Shown here: positions 47,092 to 61,400 of the stretch, one piece after another
Position numbering within the stretch: the stretch's first letter is position 1
How the letters are laid out: each line of letters opens with the position of its first letter
NCBI GenBank assembly: GCA_019722365.1
Contig: JADFUC010002327.1
Location: 62,001 to 126,000 of the forward strand
Direction of reading: 5' to 3'
From: Lithospermum erythrorhizon
Lineage: Eukaryota; Streptophyta; Magnoliopsida; Boraginales; Boraginaceae
Length of the DNA stretch: 64,000 nucleotides
Notes under the pieces: generated by a model
The model's input: only the letters and a program-made list of their open reading frames with translations
Told to the model about the DNA's origin: nothing
Databases searched by the model: none
Translations under genes and position numbers: made by a program

Positions 47092-50000
47092 TTATGGAAA
47101 TTCTTGCAACACATCAGTTCCTTTCCCACCAGAAATCTCAGCGACGAAAATCTTACCGGAATCACACCAAGCTCCCAAAACATCCTGGGTGGAAGTCTGC
47201 CAAATGTGTATCAGTAAATAGACACATTATTATTAGGTGAATATACAGCTAGTAAAGAGGTGACATCTATAATTCAATTTGTATTAAGTTTTCCATTTAG
47301 GAAGCCAACCCTCGTCTTTCTTAGTAGAAATAAATCAAATAATTGATTATTGTCAAGTACATCACCTACCGTGTTCTTACAGTATTGAGTTCAATACCTT
47401 ACTAAATCCAAGCCAGTTTGAATCTCCTCTAAATGAAAAGACCTTTTTACTTCCTTTCCAGTTTCCACATAGAACCTGCAAATGAGAGATGAGTAAATGC
47501 TACAAAAAGAATTTAAAAACATTGAAGATATTAGGGAGAGTTGAACTGAGGAGGGAAGGAAATTATGAAATTAGAAAGAAGGGGAACAAAGAATGCAACC
47601 AATGATAGTGTAGGCCTGTAGGGGAACGCTTAGTTTCACCCTAAATATCAGTATAGATACTCTTATCAATTATTAATCTACATCAACAAAGGAGGGGGCA
47701 CAGTTTTTCTGCAGCCCAAAAGTTCAAGAGGAAAGCATTCTACACCACTTTAGAGAACAATGAGACTCTCCCAGTTTATGAATTATGAAGAAATATAACC
47801 AACGAATACCAAATTTTGATATGGAACACCAGGAGAACATTCATAATTAATACTCATAATTTTAATGAGTTGTTACCTCGTAATCAACTCCTTGCACATA
47901 TATGTAGTCAGGATCAACCGATGAAAAAGCAAGTCCTGTTATCTGATAACCAACAGTACATTCAACGACGTTTGGAATAGAAACAAAATTGAAATAAACG
48001 AAGAACAGCATTTGGTAGCCAGAGTTGATAGATTTTTCTTTATAATGACCGCAAAAGAAATGGCTTTATAGACAATCAGGCAACTATAAGTAGCAACTCT
48101 TCAAGCTTAAGAATTTTGTTCCTTTCCTTTGAAATCCAAAAGTTATTTTCTAAGGTAAATATTATAATCAGTCATCTTATGAACAGGCAACTATATTAGA
48201 CAACATACTCAGAAATGAGAGTGCAGTAAATTTTCAAGCATTTACTAAGCCGCAAGCTAAGACTTGAGCTTTTTTTCCTTGAAATAATCTTGAATTCTTG
48301 ATTCTTGAGCAACTATTTCCTCCTCTCATTTGATCAGATTTTGTGGTTAAGAGGTCTCAAGTTAGTAGCAATTGCCTAAGATGCATCCAATTATTTTTTG
48401 TTACCTCACCAGTTAACACTTCTAGCATGGGAAAGAGAGGGCAAGATAAATTTATGCAACATTATTTAAGTATTTCCATGTTCACTTCAAGGGAGATTAG
48501 GGGAAGTAGGAAATTGGTCAAACAGTCCTCATGTACCTTGAACTACAGTACCATCCTTCAGTATTTCTGTTCTAATTTGTTTAGAAGAAAGTCACTAAAG
48601 AATAATTGCAAGCACAAGGACCAGCTACATAAGCTTGTAACTTATCTCGTACTTTGAGCAATTCATCCATCTTGACAATGCTGTCCATCTGTAGTCAAAT
48701 TCAATTAGAAGAGATCAGTTTCCTATAGAGTAAACAACCCCCATCAAAGGGAGTATCATTCACTCAATTTAATATATATGGAGAAGGGCAAATACTAGTC
48801 TGAGTTTGATATGTCACCAATAGAACTGGTAAAGAGAAGCACCATTTTTTCTTTTCACATTTCATTGTTTTAGTTGAGTAAAAATGTTACTAAATCCTTT
48901 CAGAAAGTTGTGGAATACAAGAAAGAATTGAAGGACAATAGTCGAAAACATTTACGTTCAAGTATATTGATATATGCAAATGTAGAGCAGATCCTCTAAC
49001 CCAAAATGGTGTCTCAATTCCTGCCACACCAACAATATAATGAAACAATATAAGGCTCCACTAGATTAACATTTTATAGCATGCCTAGTGTCCCGATTGA
49101 CACACATGCAAATCACTTACGGGCCTTGAGGAAACAATCCCTATTGCTTCGGCCAAAGTCCAATAAATGAATGTCTGAAATAGTTAAGAACACTTACTCA
49201 TGGATTTAACAGTTAACACTACCAACAATAAGATATGTGGCAAGCAAATATTAATGCATAGCATTATACTTTTGTAGCAACCATAATCGAGTCACGAACA
49301 GATAATTTATGAGGGAAGTACACAAAGCACAAGGGTGGGAGAACATTTGCATTTTCAAAGCTGGGAAACAGAAGTTGAGATAAGAATAGGGTCCATGGAA
49401 TACAAGGCCAAGAATAACTAGAGTTGAAGTGTAATCAAGAGTGTGCTCCCAAGAAAAACAAAAAAGACCAATCACTAATATATATGGTCAGCAGAAAACA
49501 ATCCAAGAATGCACTTAATTAATCCCCATCATAAAACAATCAAAGTCAGAGCTCACAGTAAAAATGTCCTGCAGTCAATTAAAAACATGACTTTGACAAA
49601 TAGCATCAATAAGATTATGTTATATCAATAATGTAAATTACAAATTTATCTCAACAGACAACCAGTAAATAAATTTTGGTTCTCCATAAATATAGAGATA
49701 CTGGATATCTAACAGGAGATAAATAATTGCTTAGTCCAACAAAAAAATATGACCTTCGAGGATCATAGACAGTGACAGTACGATCTGCTCCACCTACGGC
49801 TATATAACCATTCGGTGAACTGCAGACGGCATAAAACATGTCTCCCACAGAACCACAGGTCCGTTGGACACAACCGCCATTTTCTTGAACTCTCAAATCC
49901 CATATAGTCAGCTGCAGCAAATTAAAGTTACAAGGACTTAAGTAAAACATAAAAAAAAGCCATCTGAATTTTGTTTTGATACGGGGCACAATAAAAAAAT

Positions 50001-53000
50001 TGTATCCACGGGTACCTGGCTACCTTCCGTGACAGCTAAGATAGGACTTCCATTTCTAGCGGGCAGAGTTTGCATAAAAGTTAAAGATGAAGGATACTGT
50101 AATCTGCCACATGGGAGACAATCAGCATGCAAAACTAAGTTGGTAAAAATTGTGATAAAGAGCATAATTTTCCACTAATCAAACATAATAAACAATGAGT
50201 ATAATATTAAGTCTTAACAGAGGTGTTGTTTCAGGGGCATGTCCCTTTAATATGTCTATCAATGGAATTTGTCTTTTCACATATAAAAATGTTACATGAG
50301 AGATAATTTCAAAAGTTAACAGAATTTAACCATATCAATGATTTTGATGGTTAAATGACATTGACATGTGCCAAGAGTAGGCTTGGAATGTAGAAAACAT
50401 CTAAGCTATTTGCCTTGTCTATACATTCATAGTCAATCTTAGTCAAATTATCAATTTTCTACTACATATTGAAATAATGTGTAAACTGAGACGGAGAAAA
50501 ATGGGACCCGCTGGAAGGTGTAAGAAAGAGAATCATTTAAGAACTTACGTCCTCAATGACCGAAGCTGAATATCTTGGTCATAGATATCAATGCTTTTGC
50601 AAAAACTACGAGCCACAGCCGCCTGGTGAATATGACATGTTAATGCAAAAATACCATTCAGGCATACGAGAAAATGAACGGCTCTAGGGGGCAGGGGGTA
50701 TGCAATCACCATCCTTTATGTTCTAAATCTTTGTGCCAAATGAAATGTCCCTATAAAAAAGGGATGGATGCAGTATTGGTCATACCTTTTCTTATTTGAT
50801 AATATACTCCAAAATTTAAGGATTCCGAAACCTGTCTAATTTAACCCCTAAAATGGATGGAGGGGGCAATTTGTAGGAAAAAAACAGTTCAAGGGGGCAA
50901 CATGCAATTTTCTATTCAGGGGGCAGTTTGTCACTTTTTCCATACTTTTAAGGGGCAGATGCAATTAAGCCTTACAATAATGACACTCATTCATTAATGT
51001 TTGCGATATTCATACATTCTAAGTTTCTGTGCCTTGCATTATAATTAGCAATGAGAGGTCAGAGGACATAATAGAGGCCTAACCAAGCGGAGTGATACAA
51101 TTTTCAATACATAGATTTGTGGTAAGATTACCATGGACCATTGTCCTGGGTTGAAGCACAGACCTGCCCAGCTACCTTCTCCAACGCCAAGATCCCGGGG
51201 TGAGACTGAATATGTGAGACTGTCAGAATCTGAGGCAAATGTGTCATTATTAGACTTATGCACTTACTGTTAAAAACAAGTCCAGCACAAGTTAAGAAAC
51301 AGACTGCGAGCAAGTAATGGCTAAACTTCAGCTTGCTTATACGGGTAGTTCAATCTTGTAAATCGCAACAGCAATGAGCATAAACATAATAACATGGAAG
51401 GAACATCCAGAAAGATGGCCACTGTTCTAGTTGTATACTAAATGCATAAAAGAGGATAGAGAGGGGGGTGAACACAAGCGGAGAGGAAGATTTTACTTAA
51501 GATCTGATTACCTGTGTCACTTGCATCTATTTTTGACACAATAAGCTGACCACAAGAATCAACACTCCCCAGTACTGAACAATGTTTTCCTGTAAAATAT
51601 AACTCACAATATAAAACTGCTATACAAGAACAACATAAAAAGAAGGAATACAAAGTAAAAAGAGATCTATTGACCATTACTTCATTAGTGATAAAGTCAT
51701 AAAACTGAGAGGAAACTAGATAACTCAATGGGCAGTTACTTGCAAAATCACTTGGCACAAGTTTTGTTTCTTTTTAACCTGAATGTCGTAACTCAAGCTC
51801 CATATAAAATTCAATATTTCGTATACCAATATCAATTTTGTCTAATGGTTGGTAAGTGAAAATGAAATCAAAAGGAATGACCAATCAGCAAATTCATTAT
51901 CTCATTGGTGATATATGATAAAATAGTCCATCCCAACTTTATATGAAGAACAGGTAGTAAGTGAATAGGATATGTGAATCTAGGAGTCATAGACTCGACA
52001 AAATATATGGTATACCATGTCTTCAGGTTCCCAAAATCTAAATACTGAATCTATGAGGTGATCCCTTACTATCAGTCTCCGCTAGCGCTATGCTCTGGAC
52101 TTCTGATTGATGTGGGCAGCGATTGACCTCGGAGGACTCCAATACCTTCACCAGTGATCAAATTTTAATATATGTGTCTTGGACTAAAGGGAGGCCAGAA
52201 AACATAGTTCTAGAGAACTCTACCTCAATCTGTTCAGGAATTAGAAGATCTTGTTTTCCCTGATTGACCGAGGAACTCTCCGTTGAAATCTAAAACGGAT
52301 AAAGAGAACAATTTGGCATGGATAAGCATCATTCTATAACAAGATCCCTATCAATCCAAAATAAATGAAGTCCCATCTACTATGAATAACAATACCAATA
52401 ATAACCAACACCGCCTACAGATCATTCAAACGGCTCATTGATTGGATTCTCGTTTAAAAAAATCTCAATATCTCATTTAGGAGTTCTGCTTCATGCCCCA
52501 TAGATTTACCGAAGTGCAACCTACCAACTATACTAAAGCGTACCACCATAACATGAAATAAAGACTACCTCCTTGTAAATTTAAAAGGGAGATTTTTTTT
52601 TCTTCTGAAGATTAAGAAATACATTAAACCTTTTGGGAATTTTATGTTGCATAATTTAAACGAGAGAAATGTAAACCTCATAGTTTAGTAAGTGGTAAAG
52701 GCTTAATTAAGACATAATTATGGAAACTGAAAACTCAAGAATGCCTCTTAAATTTTGGTAGGAAAGAGCAAAACATAACAAAAGGCTATAAAATATTTTT
52801 ATTGATTAATTGAAAACTACTAAACACAAGAATAGCTACTAATCTAATTGGTTTTAGCTACTAATAAAAGAAACCCATAAACGAAATTTCCAGTATCATT
52901 TATCAACATCAACATCAACATCAACATATGCACCACTGCCTTCAAATAGACGAATAAGGGGGGTCAGATAGTATGCAGGGAGGCTATTCCGAATTGACCA

Positions 53001-53645
53001 AGAGTGACGTGCAAACAACTATCTACTATTACACAAAAGATAAGAAGCGTAGGTAGTGTGACGAGTGACGAGCCATTTTGATTTATTTCATTATATTCAA
53101 GAGCCAAGATAATATAAAATCTTCAACTCCATAGGACATGGAAGAATTGCAGTATCGTTTATCATACTTGGAAAAAATGGGGACATGGAAAAAAAAACAT
53201 ACAAGAACTTTGTATATTCGACAACCAGAAGCAATGTAAACCCAGCAAGAGGAGTCATCATCATTCACCTGAAGAAGAATAACATACATCAACATCATTC
53301 ATCAACCAACAAGATTCAATAACTACACAATTTTTTCAACAGCTATAAAGTATCGATTAAAATTAATGAGTTAATTTTGGTGAATAAAGTGGGATCAAGT
53401 TACGTTTTGATATCTATAGTTTCGGTTCTAGAAATCAGTATCAAGTTACGTTTTGGTTTAGTTTTGGTTCTAGAAAGTGGGATAAAGTTACGTTTTGGTC
53501 TCGATAATTTAAATGTTGGGACAAATAAACGAGACATTAGACATACATGAAGAGCAAGTCGAGTGGATTGGGTGTTTCCTGGAGAGGGATGTTTGATGAG
53601 AGAAATGGGTACTTTTGCCTTTAGAAGACTCTTAGCTTCCAACAT
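47092..53645 (-). CDS. Uncharacterised WD40 repeat protein
   Basis: Thirteen exons on the minus strand: 53547-53645, 53203-53268, 52224-52289, 52070-52145, 51512-51589, 51132-51229, 50549-50622, 50016-50103, 49754-49911, 48646-48688, 47877-47942, 47398-47475 and 47092-47196, giving about 364 residues with consistent phase. WD-type blades are visible, for example GSPILAVTEGSQLTIWDLRV, GYIAVGGADRTVTVYDPRRW and, near the end, VLGAWCDSGKIFVAEI. It begins MLEAKSLLKAKVPISLIKHP. I recognise a transducin/WD40 superfamily fold but not the specific protein or partner, so no role is assigned. One boundary is abnormal: exon 10 ends GAG followed by ATAAGT where GTAAGT is expected. A canonical GT-AG alternative four bases further in, to an acceptor seven bases into exon 11, keeps the frame and replaces Ile-Thr-Gly by Ile-Arg. 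Confidence 0.85.
48637..48648 (-). other. Non-canonical donor (AT instead of GT) of WD40 intron 10
   Basis: Coding-strand sequence TACGAG then ATAAGT. A GT at +1/+2 would give a perfect GTAAGT. The segments NCSKYE and ITGLAFSSVDPDYIYVQG join smoothly only at this point. The sequence does not resemble a U12 AT-AC donor (ATATCCTT). Confidence 0.7.
50685..50970. repeat. G-run repeat in a WD40 intron
   Basis: Five or six GGGG(G)CA motifs, several followed by ATGCAAT, CAATTTG or AGTTTGTCAC (AGGGGGCAGGGGGTATGCAA, GGGGGCAATTTGTAGG, AAGGGGGCAACATGCAATTT, CAGGGGGCAGTTTG, AAGGGGCAGATGCAATT), spaced 25-150 bases apart. It resembles a dispersed plant intronic repeat. Confidence 0.6.
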
Positions 53646-55237
53646 TTTTTATGTTCAAGACATCAACTCATGGCGGCAAAACCTACATATATCGGCTAGT
53701 TAGGTAATTAGGTTTATGTTATGTTTGGATCGGTGAAACGGGTGAGAATAAATATTTAAAATTATTCTGAAAGAAAAGAATTATGGTGAACTAAGAATAA
53801 TATAATATAATAGTAATTATTGTTTCGATATCATAATTTTGATTAGGATGAATGAGGAATAATATATTAATGTGTTATATAGAATAAAAATTCTATAAAT
53901 TAATAATGTCGGGGTTGGTAAAATTTATTAATCTAGTCAATTAATTAGAAAGTGAAGGAAATGAACTTACTTTCCATATTTCCCTATAAATACTCAAACA
54001 ATATTCTCATTTCAGGTAATACTAGTTTTAAGAGCAAAAGATTAATTATATTAGCCCAGTTATAATGCTTGTGATCTTTGTCGTGCAAATTATTATTATT
54101 TTTATAAATAAAATTATAATAGAAAAAAAATAAATAATTTTTTAAAAAAAAAGTAAAAGAAATAAGATGAAAAGTTCTGTGAAGAATATAAAGATAGAAG
54201 GCGGCAAATAACTTTTTATTTTACTGCTTGATTATATTATGGGTATTATGTAGTAGATAATATTTATAGTAGTAGTTTATGGAGAATTTATCGTGTTAGC
54301 TTGAGTTCTGTCATGAAAGTTACTAATAAAATTAAAATAAATTTTTTTTTTTTTTTATCGAGAGATTAAAATAAAATCTGATAATTTGGAACTGACTTTG
54401 TAGCGAATCGTCCATTTCTTCTTGGCATTATATAGTATAGATAATTTTATAGCTTTGGCATATAGTGGTGATCGTCATTACACTGACTACATTTGACGAT
54501 ATCTTGGGTGATAGCAAACACCGTAACCGGTAGCAAGCGATCCACTATAGGACCTCGCCAACCTCATCAACCGCTAAAACAAGATCTACTGCAATGTAAT
54601 GTTTTGATTGAATTGTAAGTTTGCAAGTGATTCTTGGCTTTGTGAAGTCGGAGCCATATGGGTGGTTTTGCGGTTGACAGCCATACTCATTTGTGAATTG
54701 CAACCTTGCTCCATATTTCATGTCCTCAAAATAGTACTTAGTTTTCAAATGTTATGGTTTGATATGGATCCCAGAATTCCTCAAGAAACCTAAAATATAT
54801 TAGCAGTTAGAACCAAATTAACCCATCAGATTGAAGATACAAATCCATTGTAGGTCTTTTAGCAAGACCAAGACAAACTATGTTTGCTTAATAATGAATT
54901 GCATTATCTTGGCCAACAAACAAGTCCTGTCAATCGGACACAACGACGGTACCCATAGCAGATTTCTTAAATAAAGTACATAATTTTCTCATTTCAATTC
55001 GATTTTACACAGTTCCGATGAACCGAAAAAGAATGCAGCAAGGAAATTTAGTAAGAGAACGCAATGTTTCAAGTCTTGGAAAGAAATAAGGCCAGTGTGC
55101 TTTGACAGTCATGTATGGCGAATTCAGTTCTGGTTAATGATACCTTTGTGGACCTTATGGTAAAACAATTCTTCTACGAAATGGTTTAAAATGTATATGT
55201 GAACACGAGCAAATGAACTTGATGATGCTAATCTCTG
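53646..55237. other. Intergenic region between WD40 and thioredoxin y genes
   Basis: AT-rich. Holds the WD40 promoter and the thioredoxin y 3' flank. A minus-strand frame at 54545-54748 (67 codons, with KYGARLQFTNEYGCQPQNHP) stays open but has no family I know and no splice partners. Confidence 0.45.
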
Positions 55238-57837
55238 CTACTGCTTAGCTTCAAGTGCAGCGTCAATGCGTTTGACAAGTTGATCTGCCGGAAGTGCACC
55301 CTCCTGATAGGTTGAAAGTGATACATTGTTAAAGACGAGGGTAATCATCAAAACTCAAATCGAAAAGAAGACATTGTAACTCAACCTAAGGGGATTATCA
55401 TCATCTTAGAAATGATCATTCAAAAAGAATATGAATATGCATTTCTTTAAGCATACAGAGGGCAAACTAGATATTGAAAGTGTCAGACCATAATGAAAAG
55501 AAAAAAGCAAAAGAAATCAGATACTTACAAAACGATCACATGGTTCTCCATCCTTAAAAACAATGAATGTAGGCAATGCCTGAATATTGTACTTATTAGC
55601 AATTGCTGGATACTTCTCTGTATCTATTTTTACTATCTTGATCTTATCTTGCAGTGATTCGCCAACTTCATTAAGAATAGGAACCATTAACTGGCATGGT
55701 CCGCACCTGTAATATTGCATTCTCCAGATGAGGGGCTAGTTACGGAAATTTTGTAGAAAAAGCCAGTAACTAAACTACTACGCTACTTCCTCATAAGGTA
55801 TCCAATCAAATAAAAAATTCAATATTATTGCTTGCTCGATAATTTCATCAAAGGCAATGCATTTCATGATTTCCATTCAGAGTAAGAACACTGTTAATCA
55901 GAACACACCCATTTTCAAAAACTTACCATGTTGCGTAGAAATCAACCAATACTGGTTTGTCAGAGTTGTCCAACAAATCTTCAAAGGAGGAGAAAGTCTG
56001 TTTCTTTGCTTTAACCTGGTTGGCAACAAAAGAAAATTAGCAATTACACAAGCGAAATAAGCGAATGAACCTCGGACAAACATAGGTGCAGTACGTGTTT
56101 TTTAAAGAGGAAAAAACAGATACACAATCATACAGTCTAAATCAATTCTGAAGTACAAATGCACCATATCAAACTTTATCATACTAGATACTTCAATCGG
56201 TAACAGAGTACTTAACAAAAGAAAATGCAAAACATCAGTTCATGATCCCAGCGCATACCCTGACTGACTGGTCATACAAGTTCTACATTCAAGAACACAT
56301 TTTTTAGAAATCTAAGATTTAACAAGTTCAATGCATAATTTTTAATGATAGAAACCATGCCAATTATGATAAATTTAAGAGAAGAGTACCAAACATCACA
56401 TGAAGTGTATTAACCCAATTATATTGATGAGTCGACAATCCAAAGAAAATTTAATTCTTTCTTTTTTTTTTGCATCGGTGGAAGGACTATATATGGCCAC
56501 AATGTATATATAATCACCGAACAACTATATTTATAAAAATAAACCATTGTAAACCACAAATACACTCCAAAGAGACGTAATAATTCGAAGTGCTAACGTC
56601 AACAATCAATTATTTAGAGGATGAGTTTATTAGAGTGTAGTTCGAATTGCTCTGGAATTGAGTGAAAATTCAATAATAAAAAAATTCCAATTTATTCACT
56701 TCCCCATCTCTATTGACCAAACTCAAAGACAAAATAAACTAATTTATTCTCCTATCACTTACATACTCGGCACAACTCAAATATTTTCTTAATTAAGTGT
56801 GTACTGTCAACAATATAGTGAGGGAAATCGACTCAATCAAAGATTCCAACGCCAAGAATTTCCATGATAAATACATCATAGACTTATATCAATACGTATA
56901 GATTTCACCCCTCTTTCCATGTCCTATCGAGTCAGTATTTTATATTTTCTAGCTCTTGGATACAGTGGAACAAATCAAAACGGTTCATTAAACTACCTAT
57001 CCTTCTTATTTATCTATCCTAAAGTAGCAAATAGCCTTTGCACTACATCTCGTCCGTGGAAAACAATATACACCTTGCTTATACGGGATTCTTTTTAAAG
57101 GCATCGAAGAGTTGATTTTTACCCCACTCCGAATTCCAACTTCAAACAAACACAATACACAACCCGAATCTAATATTTTCCTCCTACCATTAACTTACTA
57201 TATTCATAGTATTCATCTCCATAAAACCAACAAATAAAATACAATACAATTCAATAAATTTACTCAGTGCAATGTTCCAACACCAAGAATTTCCAGGTCA
57301 AATCCATCAAAGCTTATTTCAAATAATATTCCACACTAATTGAATCAAATTAGTAACAATGGCCATCAGATTTCATTAAATTAACAACAACAAAAATAAT
57401 ACAACTAAAAATTGCAGTAACGAAGGAAAAGGGCAAGTTTTGTTTTTATTATTGGCCCCAACAATTAGGAGCTTAATAAAATCCACGATGTTTAATTCAT
57501 TCATAGTCATTCGATTATGTGGTTTTGAAAGGAAAAAAAAAAGCGGGTTTATTTTTTAAAAAAACGAGGGAAAATAAAGCTGTTTTATGGAATGACTATG
57601 AATGACTTAATTCAATAACGTATTTGTTGTTTTAAGCACGATGCATAAAGAATTATTTAAGGTCGTAAATGGGAGTGGTGTTACCAGATGAAGAGTACGA
57701 GGGCGGAGGTTGAGAGATTTGGGGGGTGAATTTAAATGTTTATAGGAAACTGAAATGGAATTGGAAGATGTTAAAAGTGTCATGGGTTTACGGAACTGAA
57801 GTATTGATGAACATGCCGTTAATGAAATAGTAGCCAT
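55238..57837 (-). CDS. TRXY: Thioredoxin y, plastidial
   Basis: A plastid thioredoxin that supplies electrons to targets such as peroxiredoxin Q and methionine sulfoxide reductase. Four exons on the minus strand: 57685-57837, 55927-56015, 55529-55706 and 55238-55303, 161 residues. Exon 1 encodes a Ser/Thr-rich chloroplast transit peptide (MATISLTACSSILQFRKPMT). The mature part runs KKQTFSSFEDLLDNSDKPVL then VDFYAT-WCGPC, then QLMVPILNEVGESLQDKIKI and the cis-Pro segment ALPTFIVFKDGEPCDRF, ending LPADQLVKRIDAALEAKQ. The intron splits the Trp codon of WCGPC (TG then G). The ILNEV and KDGEPCDRF segments favour type y over m or x. All splice sites are GT-AG. The first intron is long (1.67 kb) and shows no other feature. 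Confidence 0.93.
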
Positions 57838-58484
57838 TTTCTCCGGAGGATTGGATTTGGGAAAACGGGGGGTTGGTTTCAGCTGGGCGGATGTTTCGAG
57901 TCATTCAGTTACACTTGCTTAAGACCCTCCTGTAGTTCATGTTATTGACAATACCGCGGAGGAAGTGAGGTGGGATGTATACCGATTGGTCGGTAGAATG
58001 CTTCATTCTTGTGAAGGCGGGGAATTGTCGCGCGTGTCATTTCTGAGTTGAATGGGTATTAATCCATTTCTTATCTATGGGTTTGGATGTGTGGTTAGCG
58101 AGCAGGATCACCCGACACATATAACTCAATTCATGTCACATAATTATCCGCTTCTAATGTGCCAGAATCGATCGGGAGTTGACGAGTTCTTAAATGCGTA
58201 TATTTGTATTTGTACTCATTATTTGTTCATAAATGTATTTCTAGAGAACATTTGTACCTCCATATAGTAAAAAAAAAAAATTGATGCATATAATTTTTAT
58301 TTGAATCAAAATTATCATGTTAATAGTAATGTAGATTGAAAATATTTTATCAAGATAGTTTATTTTCAAATTATTATACAACTACTATGAAAATTTTGAG
58401 ATCAAAATTGAAAAATCCACCACCAAAATTTAAAACTAGGAGATCCTTTATGTTGTCTTAATATTCAACAGTACATCACTTTAT
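57838..58484. other. Intergenic region between thioredoxin y and RLSB-like genes
   Basis: About 650 bp, the thioredoxin y promoter and the RLSB-like 3' flank. The half next to thioredoxin y is less AT-rich. No gene seen. Confidence 0.5.
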
Positions 58485-61400
58485 CTATTCAAACTTGAAC
58501 CAGTCCCAATTTGAATATTGATTTGCTTCATCTTCAAAAGGCAGGCCATTCAACGGTAGGGGATCTACCTTCCGAGTAGCGGAAACAGTAGGTTTTTTCT
58601 GCCTATACTTTTTCGCCATTTCCTCGGCTTCAGAAAATACTTTCTGTTTGAAAAATGAGAAATATGTAAATTGCATTCTTATGATTGGCAGATGCACTCG
58701 GGTTTTAGAGGGAAATGTTCGACATCTTTATCTGCATGTACGTACCTCCTTGTCTAACAAAAACAATCCCGGCTGACTCTCAAGGTCGACAATGCTGCAT
58801 GTCAAAAGAAAAGTCTTTCAGTAGCAATTCCGTGTTCTTCTTACGTTAAGAGAATCGAATTGCAACAATTTTTAGAGCCAAGCATTCAGAATGTAGATAA
58901 CCCAGAACTCAAAGATCCAAACACTGAAAACATGTTTATATGAAAAATATGTGTTTCGATAAGGAGATACACAGTATGTGTTTAACTATGAGAATAATCG
59001 AAATAGAAACTGTAATAGACCTCAGGCTTGGTTGTTGTATTCATGCATCAGTCGGTATGCCATAAATCAAAAAGTACTTAAGTTCAACAGAAAGAGATAA
59101 ATCAAAGGTACTAAAAGCACAATATACTTGGTCATCTACCTCAGAGAAATTTTGCCAGGGAACATTGACTTCACAACCAGAACTTTCACCTTCTCATTAA
59201 TGGTTAACAAGTCGCCAACAGAAGTAATACGACCATCGGTGATTTTCGAGATATGCAGCAACCCACTGAAAAAAATGAAAGGAAAGTCACAATCTAAATA
59301 ATCAAGAATTAATATGTTGGGAACTTATAGGAACTTGATGGTACTCCTAACTCACCATCACTTACAAAAACATCAGAATATATGTGAAAACAATAGGGAC
59401 AAATATAAATCTTTCTAATGGAGCTGCTAAGTGGATTAAAAAACATATTCCTACAAGCAGTCGATGTTACACAAATTATTTCACTTAGATGAGAGCCTCT
59501 TTAGAGGTATTGGGGCATTTTGAATGTTGAACTTTCAGACTTGAAAAAGCATGGAATGTAATAAAATTTAGTAATTTGTGTTTTCCATGAGCATATGAGA
59601 CTAAATATCAACAAAACAATTGTTGTGGAGTTTTCAATTTATCATCCCGCCCTGGCAGATCTTTTCACCCCCAGCCAGATATAGTACTAATCACCATCAG
59701 AAAATATGACACAAAATACATTAGCAGAAGTGATCAACCTTCACAGGCAGGGAATTAAGTTATGGTTCCAATTCTCATCTTACCTGGTTCTTTAAGGTTT
59801 GCCCACAATGTTCCCTTTCCAGTTCCCATTCTATTTAAAATTTCACACAGAGGAGGGGACATCTCTGGGTAGAAAAGTTCAGAAACCACCATGAATAAGT
59901 CTGATCTGAAATCATAGGTATATCTCACCTTCGGTTACTTTCACCTATTCTGATTTGGGCACCATAGGGGAATATTTTATTTACAGTTCCTTCCAGAAGC
60001 GTTCCCTCACGAAGGTTTAACAATTCCTGTCACATAAGTTCAGAAAAGAGAGATAATAATGTACACAATCCTTGAAAGAAGACCCTGGATAAGGTGAAAA
60101 GATTTGGCAAAACCCACTTACCCAAGCTTCCTTTTCACTGAGAATTAAGTCATTTGTATCTTCATTTATTCTTGTAATCAGAACACTTAACTGACGCCCG
60201 ACCTATAAAATCAAGTCACAATTTGCTAAAAGTCAGAAGCTATACCATGCTATTGCTATTGCGTTAGTCTATCATATCTCAGAAAAGCAGTATGAAATTT
60301 TAGTAAGAAACTTATGTACTTCCTCCATCCCAAAAAAGTTGAGACATTTGGTAGCGTACAAAATTTTATGCAACTTTGATGTTTTCTAAAATACTTGCAT
60401 TCTCTTCTGCTTTACACTCACTCTCAAATACTTACGTTCTCTTCTGCATCAGGACCAAAATATTACTTTCGTACCTCAAAAACACTATTTGGGTGAGGAT
60501 ATAGCAACTCAGAATTACAGTAAATCAAATTTTAAACAGCAGTTAACTTTGAGCTATTTGATACGCTTCATATGACATTTACAACCCTTGGATAGTGTTA
60601 AATGGGTGCACCTCCAATTACCCACTTCTTTTTCTAGTGATGAAAATTGTGAAATATAGTGTCTTGAATGTGGCAAAATATGCATTAGTGAACAAACAAT
60701 ATCTAGTGAAACTGTGAGGCAATTGCTAGCTGAAAAATCACAACTTATTGGTTGTCTACCACCAAGAGATATTTGACAGGCTGAGAACTCCACATAATCA
60801 AAAGTAAGCTCTATTTTCAATGTCAAATAGGGAAAAAGTATCATTCAATTTATAAATAGCCAGAGACGAATGAAAGGTTTTCAGTTTACATTCTCCTTCA
60901 ACTCAGTGAAGTTGTTTACTCTATTCATCAGATCAGCTTTAGGGAGGAAAGATCGGAGACCCTGCAATCAAATTCAAATGTTAAGACAAAAGCTAACAAA
61001 TATGAAAAAGAAGAGACGTATTTATGTGGTTCCTGGGCGTGTGTTATCATGCGTGGCCAGCGTGGGAAACAAGGAGCGGTGGGGAAAGTGAGAGAGAACG
61101 CGAGTACCTCTATCCTACACAGAAGACCTCCAGTGTTCCATTCGGTTATCCTAACCAAGACAGGTTCATTGAGTTGTTGAATCTACAACCATAGAAAAAC
61201 ATTACAATAAGCTTAGGAGTTTAACCTTTTGGTTTCAGTCACAACTGTTTAACAACTTAGGAGTTAAACCAAAAAACAGAGTAAGGGTTGCAGTGTAAGC
61301 CAGAAAATCGAAAACAATGACACGGATGAGGTCGAATTCCAAATATTATAAGCACCCTTAGCCCCGTGGCAGAGGGGATGTTCAAATTGATTGAAGATGA

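Noticed and set aside
54545..54748. A 67-codon minus-strand ORF with KYGARLQFTNEYG
   Set aside because: No family recognised, no splice partners and no neighbouring conserved frame; too short to support as a gene.
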